Shown: positions 1-12,175 of the stretch, in pieces | Position numbering within the stretch: position 1 is the first letter of the stretch | How the letters are laid out: each line of letters starts with the position of its first letter | Assembly (NCBI GenBank): GCA_022494885.1 | Contig: JAGVSM010004975.1 | Location: 109,730-173,729, forward strand | Length of the DNA: 64,000 bases | Reading direction: 5' to 3' | DNA from: Micrasema longulum | Taxonomy: Eukaryota > Arthropoda > Insecta > Trichoptera > Brachycentridae | Position numbers and translations under genes: made by a program | Notes under the pieces: model-generated | The model's database searches: none | Told to the model about the DNA's origin: nothing | What the model saw: only the letters and a program-made list of their open reading frames with translations

Positions 1-497
1 TAAATTAATGAATTGCTGTTTGTCGTGTTTATTTATGAGCAACTCGTATCATCAATCAAAGTTAAGGTTTTCTTAGACTTTTCTGAATTCTCATTTATGT
101 AATACAAGCTTTTACCCGTGACTTCGCTCTCGTGGTAGGTATTAGAGAGAGATTATTAGAGTTATTAATTACTGGAGTCGTTAATCAATAAGAGTTTACG
201 TTTATCAGTAAGAATTTTCCCGACGAAATAAAATATTTTATCGGGATTGAAAGTAGTTTAGTTTTCCAACTATCGCAGTGAGAGAAATGTGATGATACGT
301 AAGTCTATGATGACGTAGCATCATTATTCCGTTCATAAAATACAAAATCAAAACCAAAACGAAAAGCAAACAAAACTCACCATAGATAAAGCAAGTCAAT
401 TTTGAAATTTAAATAATTAATTCCAAAATTGATTCTTTTTGACATCCCAACTTACCGCCTACTTATTTTCAAATAATGTTGCTAATTGCTACTGCAG
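1..497. other. AT-rich intergenic, one short dispersed repeat
   Basis: No gene is seen. Bases about 106-150 carry a short block (core ACAAGCTTTTACCCG followed by CTTCGCTC) that recurs at about 2549-2595. I read it as the end of a dispersed LINE-like repeat. The rest is AT-rich without recognisable coding signal. Confidence 0.5.
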
Positions 498-1056
498 TAG
501 GGCCAATTTGATAGGTCACATTTGACACTTCATCAAAATTCAACAACATAACCTTGTAAGAGCGGTAATAAAATATCATTTATTTTTTTTGAATTAAGAA
601 CTGCACAATTGCTTAACCTTTTTCAATTACGATTACATGTTTATTGTAATAATGACAAAAGAAGGTAATTTTACGATTTACTTTCACTAATAAACCATTC
701 TAAACATGATAAACTTTTTCTGTTCTAAACGTCGTTACAATGTTGCATCAGTGAACCCTTTTTCCTTTTAAACACTAGGGATGTTACCCAGAAAAATCGA
801 ATGTTGATAATTTTGTTAAATTATGTTCTTAAATTTACGATAAAAAATAATAATTGGACAGGGATTCGACTTATGATTTTTAAAATAAAATTACAGTACC
901 TATAAGTACTTTTTCATAGTAACTGAATTCAATTCACATATATTATGTTTGAAGTCCGAATCGATTCATTCACTTTAATCGATGTTTTTAAGCAGATCAC
1001 CTCACTATGAAGCTAAAACCGACAAATGTCAAATGTGACCTATTGAATTGGCCCTA
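498..1056. mobile_element. TIR element (MITE-like) with TA target duplication
   Basis: The ends are inverted copies of about 30 bp: TAGGGCCAATTTGATAGG at the left, and the reverse complement of TAGGGCCAATTCAATAGG at the right, both continuing into TCACATTTGACA. Both ends abut TA, as expected for Tc1/mariner-type insertion. No transposase frame is present inside, so it would be non-autonomous. The superfamily assignment is an inference from the TA flanks only. Confidence 0.7.
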
Positions 1057-1799
1057 TTATATATATTTAATTATTTTTTAGCTTAGAATTAAGAATAGTC
1101 CAGAAACCGCATACGCACATCAAACAGAAGGCAACTTAACTGCTCATAAATGAGTAGGTTTACGTTTTGACCCATTAGTTTCTTTGTAGACGTCGCTCAG
1201 TACGCAACTCCTGATTTGAATTCAACAATGCCGTGTTGTGTCCTTTTTGAAGTGTAGAAATACTGCTAGGATCTTAAAGAAACAGGATGCAATCACATTT
1301 CATGAGTAATTAGCAAAGAATGTGTATGTGGCAAATGCATTACATAAAAATTTATTTATTTTTCCATCTGTCAGATTGTAGAAGAAACAAAATGAATATT
1401 TCGTTAGTGTTGTCAGGGTAATGATTTTTTAAATTCTACTTTGCTCATCTAATAATTGAACTAATGAAAATTGGATCTCAGAATAAACAACTCTATTGTG
1501 GACATTTGACCGACATTATCTTTAAAACATCAAATATTTTTTAACATGATATAAAAATATCCGTTTTATGTCAAATAAAATTTGTTTTATATTTTAAGTT
1601 TAAAGTTAATTAATTCTATTACTCTTATTAAATGACCCTTAACTTATCTACTCTTTTATGTCAATCAATATTTCCGCGTGCACAACATTTTAGAAAAATT
1701 AACAGATTGGTTTTTTTTTACCTTACATTTGTGTCATAATTATATTTTTTCCCATCGTGCAACATTACGCGGTCACATCACGAATGCGCGCGGCGAAAG
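1057..1799. other. AT-rich spacer, no feature recognised
   Basis: Short open frames only, with no domain, splice pattern or repeat that I could tie to other parts of the window. A small CpG-containing patch at about 1768-1800 immediately precedes the palindromic element. Confidence 0.4.
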
Positions 1800-2038
1800 T
1801 AAAGCTCGGGTTTCCTAGGACAGCGGTGCCCGTATTTTAACGGCCGTAGTGAACATTAATGCGGTTGACAGCCGTCGTAACGGTGACTAGAGAGTGGTTT
1901 CCTATAAAAATAGTGTTGATAACACCGTTAAAAAATAAAACCACTTTCTAGTCACCACTACGACGGCTGTCCACCGCATCACCGTTCACTACGGCCGTTA
2001 AGATACGGGCACCGCTGTCCTAGGAAACCCTAGCTTAA
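1800..2038. mobile_element. Palindromic MITE, family P1, copy A
   Basis: One of three copies (also 22021-22270 and 35990-36238). The whole element is an inverted repeat: AAGCTCGGGTTTCCTAGG at the left and CCTAGGAAACCCTAGCTT at the right, with arms of about 110 bp that contain GTGCCCGTATTTTAACGGCC and GACAGCCGTCGTAACG. A transcript would fold into one long hairpin. The arms of this copy have diverged most (internal loss near 1853-1862 and 1908-1935). No coding sequence. Confidence 0.85.
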
Positions 2039-2099
2039 GGCATATTGGGGGAATCAATGGACACAGTCCGATGTATTAAAATATGGTTCTACGCTCCTT

Positions 2100-2295
2100 C
2101 TGGACTAATCTTAATTCTATGTTTTTTAGTTTACTTTTTCAATTTTCGGGATGAAAAGTAAGTAGTCTCTCAGGCTATAGACCTGTGCGAAGGCAAATCA
2201 AGGCAATCGGTCGCTCCGTTGAGACGTGAAGGTCACACAAACAAACACACTTTCGCGTTTATAATATTAGTATAGAAGTATAGATATAGATAGAA
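2100..2295 (+). mobile_element. LINE 3'-end fragment (RTE-like)
   Basis: The stretch CACACTTTCGCGTTTATAAT followed by ATTAGTATAG and a degenerate short tandem tail (TAGATATAGATAG) resembles the 3' ends of RTE-type LINEs common in insects. Only the noncoding terminus is left. The family assignment rests on resemblance, not alignment. Confidence 0.4.
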
Positions 2296-2599
2296 AAAAT
2301 AGATACATGTAGATATAGGCTAAACATTGCATTCTGGATACTATAAAACTTTTGAAGGCTTCTATATTGCTCGCCGTATATGTTCATTTCACGTATGTAA
2401 TATTATAAAAATCACGTGCTGTAACGCTGATCTTCTTTGTACACAGAAGCTTTGATAGATACTTTAAGATAATGATGTTTCAAAGCATTTTCTACGAGGT
2501 TCTACTCTGATAACATGTTTTCGTATCCCATGAAAGCAAAAATATTTTATACAAGCTTTTACCCGCAGCTTCGCTCGCGTGGTATTAGGGAGAAATTAG

Positions 2600-3785
2600 T
2601 TCGTTCATTAGTTTTGTCGTTTAACAATAATTTTCCAAATATAATGTTTTTAATTTTTTTAGGATTAAATGTAGCCTGTATCGATTGCCAGAACTCCAAC
2701 TATCGTCATGCAAAAAATACGACCACCCGTGACCACCGATGGTTTTATCCAGTAACTACAGGTTGTGAAGTAACATTTTGTTTCGCGAAGTCTCTTTGAG
2801 TAGTTAGCACAAGGGTCAAACAGTGTAAAATAATAAGGAAAATAAAATAAGGAAACGAGAGTAAAATACGATTTTAAATACGAGTTAGGAGGAGATAGAT
2901 ATATGGCATACGAATGAAGTTACGAAACGAAGACACGACGTGTTCAGGGGTCTTGCTTTTAGTGTACGTAGTACATAACATATCACAAATCCGTAAAAAT
3001 ATAGTCATGAATTTAAAAAATGAGAATTTGCCGGAAAACAAAAAAAAGACGTTTTCTTAAATCGGTGTTTTTTTCATGAATTTTTTGGTCTTTCTTTTCA
3101 CACTTAAAAGCAATTCCGATGCGTCATATATATATATTGAGATTTTTCTTTAAAATTCTATTACATTATATTAATTAAATCTCAATTGTCATAAATAAAG
3201 TCTCAATAGTCATAAAGAAAGTCTTAATTGAAATGAAGAAAATAGTTTGATTATGACACTGAAAACGGCGCGGCGGCGTTCAAAAACGTTTGTGTCATAC
3301 AGTCACTAAGCTGGTAAATCGTAAAGCTAGAATTTTAACAACTTTTTTGGATACATTTTTTTTTTTTTAAATTTATTCTGTATACTTAACTAAAAACTGA
3401 TTTTTTAGTTACGGCTCCATTTAATCGGATGTGCTATACGATGTTTCACGATTTTGAGACATTTCTCGTTTGTTATTACTGTATATTTTTAAAATTAAAG
3501 TATAATATTGAAGGAAAAAGAAAAACATTTCCCCGAGAGAAATTCATAATGATGTAATAACAGCGGAGATACCCATCAAAGTAGATCGTGTGTACGTTTG
3601 TGAGAAGTAGTTTCATCCTAGTGAAGGCTGTCAATGGGATGGGCCACTAGGATTAGGGAGAGGAATAAAGGCGGACTCAAACGCCAAGTGGGCGGGATGA
3701 CGGAGAATTATTTAAAGAGCTTGCCATCCTTTATGACGTCTGTACATATACATATACACTATACACACTACCTCCACATACCTTC
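2600..3785. other. AT-rich spacer without gene
   Basis: No coding region is supported; the ~94-codon frame starting near 2515 begins in a dispersed repeat and has no recognisable domain. A GC-rich patch at about 3255-3278 (GACACTGAAAACGGCGCGGC) shares its first 12 bases with a patch at 51166, suggesting a short common repeat. Confidence 0.4.
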
Positions 3786-3789
3786 GAAC

Positions 3790-3866
3790 AAATTGGCCAC
3801 TTTACACACTATGTATCATTCACCATTCCGCCAACTCTTCCATCTGTTGACTTTTGTGAAGAGAAT
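3790..3866 (+). repeat. Dispersed repeat family P2, fragment
   Basis: Matches the inner part of a family seen at 21835, 23640, 24600, 34295, 57565 and 60800: GGCCACTTTACACACT, then CATTCACCATTC, then CATCTGTTGACTTTTGTGAA. The termini are missing in this copy. Confidence 0.6.
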
Positions 3867-4002
3867 GCGAAATAAAACGTTTATTTTAAGGAAATTTGTC
3901 ATTGACTTCATCAAGTGCCCTTTCTCTGTGATAGCCGTTTTTGGAAGTGAACGTCTATTTTTTTGAATGCACGAAAATAATGTGAATACTAGTTGCCATA
4001 TA

Positions 4003-4162
4003 TTTTACAATTTAAAAGCGGTGAATTACAGCACATAACACCGGGCTTGGTTAGTATATATACATTTTATTATTGTGGTCTCATCGGAAATCGAACCCGG
4101 AACCTGCCTACGTCAAATAAGCGTCTTATAACCATTAGACAACGAAGGTGGGGAGGCCCGAT
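4003..4162 (-). mobile_element. tRNA-derived SINE, family S2
   Basis: Reading the minus strand gives a tRNA-like head with an A-box-like region and a B box (GGTTCGATTTCC near 4090), then the S2 body with a purine-rich CCCGGTGTTATGTGC segment. Related copies lie at 23406, 32743, 33338 and 53793. The head is decayed, so it is not a functional tRNA. Confidence 0.6.
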
Positions 4163-4639
4163 TTTCATTTTAATTTTCTATTGAAGTTTGTAGATTACCA
4201 ACATTAAAAAAAAAATAGGATAAGAATTAAAAACTAAAGGCAGAAAATACAGGAAAATATTTTCGCCAAGTCAGCCTGTCATACCATACACATCAAATAC
4301 ACACTCGCCGTCAAAGTTTAGAGTAATAGAGTATGCTTCCATTATAATTTTACAGGCGTAATTAATGTTTTATTCATCAAAGCCATAAAAAGAGATGACA
4401 GAACAACAGGAAAATGGTATTATAACCCTTGGAAACATGCGACGAATTTAAGACAGTAGCGGTGGGTATGGAATGATGTGCAACAAAATAATAATATATG
4501 ATGTACTAGTCGTATATTATAGTGGATGCAACCTTTGTTAATAATTAATCAGATAAATAAAAGTAAAGTATTCATCAGTTTCGTATAGAAAAATATTGTA
4601 TTGGTGTTTTTAAATGATATTTCTGGTTAAAATATTACT

Positions 4640-4880
4640 GAAAACGCAGAATTTTTAGAAAAGATGTGAAAATTATTATACCAAAGTGTGAAACGAAAAA
4701 AACCCTAGATTATGTAAGTATTTTCATCAAAAATAATTCATCAAATTTTAAAATTGAGAAACTTCAGGCCTACGGGAAATTGGATACAAAAAATGTTTTC
4801 TTGCACAGGGTAAAAATTAGAGCATTAAATTGTATGGCAAAGTTTCTTGAAAATGTATGGATTTTTTTTTATTGAAAACC
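4640..4880 (+). repeat. Dispersed repeat family P4, 5' part
   Basis: Shares blocks such as AAAAATGTTTTCTTGC and AAAATTAGAGCATTAAATTG with 13805-13910, 36590-36660 and 45718-45790. This copy stops before the GAACTACTTTGAACGACGTC section seen in the others. No protein similarity is recognised. Confidence 0.55.
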
Positions 4881-5210
4881 ACTGGACTTCCTCATTCTAA
4901 ACATATATGTAGTAAAAATATCATCATATCAATACTTTATTGTCCATCACTAACATGACGGTAAAATACAACATTTAATTCATATTATCATTTTGATCCC
5001 ACCGGAGATCGGGTCCCATATTTCAAAGAAGGCAACAAAAATATCAAAAAAACATTTTTATTTTACTAAATAATGTAAAAATAAAATAAGGAATACAACA
5101 GAAAATATACATATACCAAATAAACACATTTGCAACACACGTTCTTCTGTCGTTAGCGCCGTTACGTCTGCTCAAATACACCGCAGCCAATTTTCAGTTA
5201 TTAAGACCAG

Positions 5211-6156
5211 TGCCTCGATTATGAACGCTATCTTCATCTGTATATATCGAGACGGTATACTTAACTTCTGTACTATCTGTATCTTCCTCAGTATGTTCTA
5301 CCTACTTGTCATACCGACATCATATGTTCGAAACAAGCCAATGGAATGACCGCAAACAATTAGTCCGCTTTCCTTACGTCATTAACATTTAAAATAGTTT
5401 TTATTTATATTTTAAATAGGCTTCTGTAATAAAAAGTGCTCACTTCAAAGCGATTATAAACTCCAATATCTCCCAATTCAAGCAAAAAATGCTTGCTTGA
5501 ACATGAATTTTGCATGACTTTTGGAAATCACCTAGACGGCACGCTTAACGATCGTCTGTATTTATCTACCGATCGACCAAAAAGCCGGCTCCTTTAACAT
5601 CTCGATACATACACTCGGAAAGATAGTAAAACAGATGGAAAACATATAATAACTAAATATTTTTTTTAGAGTGGTAACCTTCTGACCCATATAATCGGTG
5701 TCTGGCGCCTAGATACTTTTATTTGTTAATAGGATAGAATCTAGCGACATAATTTTCACTATCTAGGCGTCGGAATTTAATTCGACATCAAAACTTACTT
5801 ATTTCTCTCTCGTATTTGTAATAGGCTTTTAAAAAAAAGTGGCAACCTCAAAACGATTAAAATTTTTAATATATCATAATTCAAGGAAAAAATGTTCGGT
5901 GGAATTTTTTTTTTGACATTTTTAATGCGTAGATTTTATCTTCAACTATGACGTCATACTAAAGCTATGCCATTTTAGAGCGTAGATATGTGTACTGTGA
6001 TGTACGCTTCCCCTTGATTCATATCGATGTACCTACCCAAAACTTGAAGGTGGGGGGTCGGTAGTATATCTTTATAATCGCTAGAGGGAATTTATCTTCA
6101 AATATACCGTCAAGGTGAAGGTATGACGTCTTCATCTTCCCATCATAATCGAGGCC
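5211..6156. mobile_element. TIR element, GGCC-family, 946 bp
   Basis: Left end TGCCTCGATTAT and right end ATAATCGAGGCC are inverted copies, and the direct repeat CAG flanks both sides (5208-5210, 6157-6159). Internal 5' text (CTATCTTCATC..TATATCGAGACGGTA) and 3' text (TTTATCTTCAAATATACC) recur in the elements at 35873-36362 and 41557-43137. No transposase frame, so it is non-autonomous. Confidence 0.75.
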
Positions 6157-6529
6157 CAGAAAACTGCATAAGGGACGGATTTTCCATTCATTAATAACGA
6201 TGAAATAGTATGGCGGAGTTATCTGGCCTGAGAAGTATATTTTACTAGCGAATTTTCGCTTCGGAACCCAGAAACCTAATAAATGTCACTACTAGGATAA
6301 AATAAACTATAATTATGTATGTAGGTTGGCAAGTTAATGAACATTATAAGTCTGATGCTTTTATAATGTAATTACAAATTAAGAGTTAATAGATATTAAA
6401 AGCTATCTTCTAAATTAACGACGATAATATAAAACGGTAATCGAAAAACAACAACAGAATACAAAATAAAAATATTATGGAATGAAAATATATTATTTTT
6501 TTCTTTTAGGGTTAACTTGGTAAACATTT

Positions 6530-6862
6530 TTTTAAAAAACAAACCACCACACCGTTTTCCCGTAGGGGTAGGCAGAGCGGATAGAACACCACATCACTCT
6601 TACTTAGCATACAGACCTGGCTTCTTCTGCATTCATACATCTTCTCATGCACGCACGCCGATTATTCCTACTCTTGACATGTTCATCTTTAAGTGTTTGA
6701 TAGTGCCGTGTATTTCTCGGTCTTCTTCGTTTTCTGCATTCATCAACATTCGCATCGTAGATCCTTTTAGCAGTTCTTTCGCTGTCCATTCGCTCTACAT
6801 GTCCAAACAATGTCCAGATAATGCATGTCTCAACCTCACATAGCTCACGGATCTTGACATTA
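6530..6862 (-). pseudogene. Decayed LINE C-terminus (RTE/R1-like), split by a younger LINE
   Basis: The minus frame from 6810 reads FGHVERMDSERTAKRIYDAN, then HVKSRNNRRACMRRCM and EEARSVC, and ends with SAYPYGKTV near 6560. This is the usual C-terminal tail of endonuclease/reverse-transcriptase LINE ORFs. The upstream piece (VPTLIYGSEVWNC .. RLNAVEMRSLMRMCG) is found at about 9318-9460 on the same strand, so the two pieces appear to be one old LINE interrupted by the element at 6872-9320. Confidence 0.7.
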
Positions 6863-6871
6863 TTTGTGCAC

Positions 6872-7642
6872 CTATTATTTATTTATTTATTTATTTTATT
6901 TTATTTGGGATTTTTACAGCTATTACATAAACAAAATAATTAGAAAAATCTTAACAATACTAAAGCCAATTAAAAAAATCCACTGTAAATATAATGACAC
7001 ATAATATATAAGAAAAGAAGTTTAGTAATTGTATTTGTGTGACGTTTGTATTCATGTGTATGTGAATGTGTGTATGTGTGAATGAATGAGGGAGAGGATA
7101 CATGTGCGTGTGGGAATGAATGAGGGAGAGGGTGCGTGTGTATCGGTGCCGAAGTATGAAAATAATATATTTGCTTAAAACTTGTAAATTGTATTAAAAA
7201 TGGTACAATAAAGAGCTTAGTAAAAAGTTAGAAACCTTTTTGTTAAAATTCAAATGACGAAATGATATAAAATGTTTTTTTTTTTTTAAGTATGTTAAAT
7301 TTCAAAACCGTATTCTGAAAAAAAAAAGCATTTTATTTTTTAAATTTAACTAATACACATCGAATGAATAATGTGCGACGAGTCCTATACAATACAGTAG
7401 GTAACCACAAAATGCAGTAAATACGAAATAATGACAACAATAAAATAAGGTTTGACAATAGGCGAACGTTGATTCAAAACGAACACACAAATGCATATTA
7501 TATGCACCTACATAATATATAAATAAGAATAACATATAAGTTTAATAGAAATGATTCGGATTATAAAAATCAGGTGTCACAAACAGTTGGCCCGCAGTAC
7601 GGGGATACATAATTAAATTAAAAGATCTTCTCACTATAAAAC
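6872..7642 (-). mobile_element. 3' UTR and (TAAA)n-type tail of the 7.6-9.3 kb LINE
   Basis: On the plus strand the boundary is a run of ATTT units at 6872-6906, which on the minus strand is a (AAAT)n tail, a usual LINE 3' end. Between it and the stop codon at 7643 there is no coding sequence. A degenerate TG-rich minisatellite (two GAATGAATGAGGGAGAGG units) lies at about 7040-7145. Confidence 0.55.
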
Positions 7643-9320
7643 TTACATATGTTCAGGGATAGAGAGCAACGGAGAGGAGGATGCGGACAAAGACAATTTA
7701 TTACCTATGGCAGTTTTGATAAATTTAATATTTTTGGTAAATATATCTATTTCGTTAAATTTCCTGTTATACGTATCCATAATACGGTTAATCGTAGCGT
7801 TTTTTGACGAATTTGTTCTGCATTTAGGTATGTGGAAAAGTTGTGTATAACGCATTTGTCTCTGTGGTACCTTAAGATGAATGCGGGTAACCAATTCGGG
7901 GGAATCTATTTTATCAGATATTATGTTGGTGAGTAACACTATATCAGCCGTGGTTCGTCTATCAGCGAGAGTTTGAAGATTATGAAAAACGCACGCTTGG
8001 CGATAATCTGGAAAATTGAGATGTAGTCTACGGTTTAAGTTTTTTATAAACATTTTTTGAATTCTTTCAATTTTGCAGGAATGAATTTTATAATAAGGAG
8101 ACCAGACAGGTGAAGAAAATTCTAGTAAACTACGAACATAAGAAAAATATATTTTTTTAAGAGTATCGGTATTTTGAAATGGTTTGCCTGTGCGTAGTAT
8201 AAATCCTAGTGTTCTAAAAGATTTTTCAGTGATACTATCGATGTGACGATTAAAAGTTAATTTTTCATCTAAGAGGATACCTAAATCACGGACTGTTTCG
8301 ACAGATTTAATATTCGTATTATTTAATTTGTAATTAAAATCGATGGCACGGGTCTTTCTTTTGAATGTTATTTTTAGGCATTTTTCAGGGTTAAGCGATA
8401 GTTTATTATTTTTACAATAAACCGACAGTCTAGTGAGGTCCTCCTGCATTTTATGACAGTCATTAGTATTTTCAATATTTAAGTATACCTTCATGTCGTC
8501 TGCATACATAATGTATTTAGAGTTATTAAAACAATCGCCTATATCATGAACATATACATTGAATAATAGGGGTCCTAAGTGGCTACCTTGAGGGACACCA
8601 GATGGAAGCAAGGAAAAGTCAGAAGAGTGCCCGCCAACGACGACTGCCTGACTCCTTTTACTGATGTAAGAACCAAGCCAACATAAGAGATCTCTATTAA
8701 TTCCGATTGCTATTAACTTTTTTAAGAGGATTGAATGATCAACACGATCAAACGCCTTTGAATAATCAGTCTAAATAACGTCAGATTGTAATCCCTTGGC
8801 CATATACTCAGCAATATCGGTTGTGAAGAGCGTTAAATTAGAAACTACTGATCGTTTCCGCATAAAACCGTGCTGTTCATTTGGAATGTGTAAAGCAACT
8901 TCAGATAAAAGGTGATTATAAACTAACATTTCAAACATTTTGCCAAACACTGGTAAGATTGAGACCGGTCGATAATTCTCAACTTTATTTTTGAGGCCAC
9001 TTTTATGAATGGGAATAATAAGTGCTCTTTTCCAGTGACTTGGAAAGACTCCATCTTTTAATGAGCGATTGAATATAATTGTTAGAGGTTTGGCGAGTTG
9101 ATTTGCACATTTGATTGCGAATAATGGAGGAATGTCATCGCTTCCAGCACCTTTGCTAGAATCTAATTTAGTAAGAATTTTACGGACATCGTCGTAAGAA
9201 AAGTTAATTGAAGATGTAGCAACATTGCGTGTGCTTTGATGGAGTGGGGAGGTTATGCAGGCTTCATCGATCAAATTGCTTTGAGTATAGACCGAATTAA
9301 AATAATTAATTATACATCGT
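7643..9320 (-). pseudogene. 5'-truncated LINE reverse transcriptase with a single in-frame stop
   Basis: Two adjacent open frames on the minus strand (9361-8771 and 8611-7643) are one frame broken by a TAG at about 8773-8771, where related proteins have a glutamine (reads SDVI-stop-TDYSKAFDRVDH). Visible reverse transcriptase blocks: SSKGAGSDDIPP, NYRPVSILPVFGKMFE, NEQHGFMRKRSVVSNL, DYSKAFDRVDHS, LPSGVPQGSHLGPLLF and the catalytic YADD (about 8492). A thumb/C-terminal region follows (RDLGILLDEKLTFNRHID) and ends with LLSIPEHM. The endonuclease domain and ORF1 are missing, so the copy is 5'-truncated, as is usual for LINEs. It resembles the Jockey/CR1 group; the exact clade needs alignment. 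The copy is young enough to keep an almost intact frame. Confidence 0.85.
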
Positions 9321-9460
9321 TTTACCACACATTCGCATGAGAGATCGCATTTCGACAGCATTCAACCTATTTTTATAATTGTTTTTACAATTCCATACTT
9401 CGCTACCATATATTAGGGTTGGCACTATAACTCCATTGTGAACTGCTAGATTTGCCAATA
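9321..9460 (-). pseudogene. Upstream half of the split older LINE
   Basis: The minus strand reads NGVIVPTLIYGSEVWNC and then NRLNAVEMRSLMRMCG, the segment that precedes the FGHVERM block in RTE/R1-type LINE proteins. The frame ends where the younger LINE begins. See 6530-6862 for the other half. Confidence 0.65.
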
Positions 9461-9723
9461 TTTAATAAAATACTCGGTCAAAACCGAATCAGTTTGTTTA
9501 TAAATATAAGTGCCTGATTTTTCTTTGAAGACGAGTACTACAAGGCAATTCGAGGGGCACTTTTATTCATTAGAATAATCTTGAAGCGTCTTTTAAGAAA
9601 TGTCAAAGAAGAAAGGGGTAGTTTTTTGTTTGAACATATTTACGACCTCCGACTTACCCATCTGGACCATTATTTCAATTATTAAAGGTACTTGACATCC
9701 GTCAATTTCATATCAAGAAAGTA

Positions 9724-10400
9724 TTGACAATTTTCTGGTCAGGCGACTACGGAAGGAGGTCCCAACAGAATGCCCGCACGAGGTTTTTGCGTAACCTAAA
9801 CTACTTAATACCGAGAACAGGTACGATGTTTGCTCGGAGACACTTTTCATATATAGCTCCGAGAGCGTTCAACGTCTTGGATGAACATATTAAGTTCTCC
9901 AAAACAACGTCTATTTTTAAGATGAATATCTATAATTTGATTTTGTTGAGGGGTAGAGACCACTGTATACAATTGCTTTGGGAATAAATATATAATATCG
10001 ATGCTATTTTTATTATTATCCAAATACGTATACATGATATATATAAGATAGACACATGCTTTAAAAAAATATAAATATTAATTAAAATTAAAAATAAATG
10101 GAAACTGCAAATAAATAATATTTTCGTAATTTCAGCATATGTTAATTTGGTTTTTCTTTTATTTTTCTTTTCTCTTTCTTTTCATGGTTATGTCATACTA
10201 TATATATGTGCTATAAACTATTTAATAATCAAAAAAGGAATGGCCCACGCTCAGACGCTGTAGTCTTTGTGGGCATTTTTTCCAATTCAGGTTATAGCTT
10301 AATTTTAAGATGTATTGTTCCAAAGTGTATTTTTGTAATTATATTTCAATGTAAATAATATATGTATGGAAAAATAAACATATAAAAAAGTAAAAAATGT
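9724..10400 (+). pseudogene. LINE C-terminal fragment with 3' UTR
   Basis: The plus frame at 9745-9987 reads YGRRSQQNARTRFLRNLNYL, then RRHFSYIAPRAFNVLDEHIK, ending with a stop at about 9987. The pattern 'ART..L..P..RT.....SYIAPRAFN.LP..I' is the usual end of CR1/Jockey reverse transcriptase ORFs. The downstream AT-rich stretch up to an A-rich run near 10360-10400 may be its 3' UTR. No catalytic part remains. Confidence 0.6.
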
Positions 10401-12175
10401 ATATCATCTTTGAATAAACTTAATAGTGATGCATAATTATTTGTAGATATATATATTTTAACTTTATTATTATGATTTTTAAATAACATATTCTACCATA
10501 TTTGTAGATGTGATACTGTTATTACTTTATTTTATTATTTTCAATTTATTTTTAATAATAATTAATTACAGAATTGAATTCAAATTACTTTATTAATTAT
10601 TAATAACAATTGCCATGTATTATTATATAACATTTCTGCATTCCATTTTTCGATATGTATAAATTTTTATTATTTATGTTTTTCAATTATTATTATGTTT
10701 ATTGTTTAATATGTTAATAAGTGTTTTTGTTTTATAAATAGAAGAGTCTCGACTTAACACGGAATTTTCGAACAAGTCAGATAAAAAAAATATAATTGTG
10801 CTATATGATAAAATTGTGTATTTTGTGCATTCAATAAAAAAAATATATATTTAAAAAATCCTAACGATAATTAGTGTCATTATATGTTTATACGTAACCG
10901 ATATTAGTGATAAATAGTATAATCTGAACAATTGTTAGAATAAATACATAATATTATGTAGATGCGAGTTATGTGACATTCTCATGTCATCTAAATTTTC
11001 CTACAATACTATTTTGTTAGAATTCGAAACTAAAACAACACATATGTACATGGGACATACCAAATTTCCTTTAGTGTTTGGTCAGTTACATATTTATGTA
11101 ACGTTATTTATTTCTTTAAACATATAAACATTCGTCACAAAAGTTACCGAATCATATTATATACAGTAGAACTTTGTTTATCCGAACTTCTGTCATCCTG
11201 ATTGACAAATATCCAGATCGTCAACATGAAATAAAATCTCGAAATAAATACATCCCGGCTCGTAAACGATTTTCTTCGTCAAAGTCGTTAACTTTTCTGG
11301 ACTTCCAATTCGCTGTGTTGTTTCAAAATCAATTAGTGATCTTAGAGTAAATTTCGCGTTGTCTTTCGAAACTTTACTTCAATTTAATGGTTAATTCAAC
11401 TATCCGGATTTGTACATATCCGGATAACGTCTGGCACTCATTAATTAGGATACTTGGAGTTTTACTGAATCATTTTGGTTTCGAGAGAGTTCTAAAAGCA
11501 AAAACAATTACAAAAGAAAAGGTCAAGTCTCTGTTTTTCTATAAAATCGAAATGTAAGACCTCTTTAAGGAATAAAATATACGCGAGTCAGAAGAAAGCA
11601 ATTTTCAAGGGAATAATAATGCTGGAATCCTAAAGGGCTTGTCAAGCGTTATATTACGTATTTCTACACGTGAAGAGGGATCGAGTGGGCTGAGGAATAT
11701 ATATCATATATTTGAATGTGAATTAAATAAGCTATCTATGGGAAAATTATTCGTATTACTGTTTCAAATGTTATACATTTACAGAGGGAATACTTGACAC
11801 AAAAAATATTCAGGGAAGTATTAAACCGAGTTTGAAAAAAAAAAAATTAAAAACAGTTTTAATAAAAAACTTCTTTATTTCTAATGAATTATAGCAACTT
11901 TTTAAAATGAGTAATAAAAGAATCTTATTTTATCGTATATGTAGTCAAATTAGTTATTTATTTTCTTTTAAAATAATTTTTAATGGATTAAACGAGGGTA
12001 AAACAAAAGATTCGAGCACCCCATTTTAACATATTTTATATATCTAAGTATCTTAAAAACAAAATATTTTATTATTTATATTTTTGTAATTATCATCCAT
12101 TTAAATATTTTGGTAAATTATAAGAGCGCTAATATTTCATTTAAAAAAAACACACAAAACTGGAATCTGGAACAC
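10401..12175. other. AT-rich spacer without gene
   Basis: Very AT-rich. No domain, splice pattern or strong repeat recognised on either strand; only short frames occur. Confidence 0.4.

Noticed and set aside
2515..2799. 94-codon plus frame
   Set aside because: Begins in a dispersed repeat (ACAAGCTTTTACCCG) and has no protein signature.
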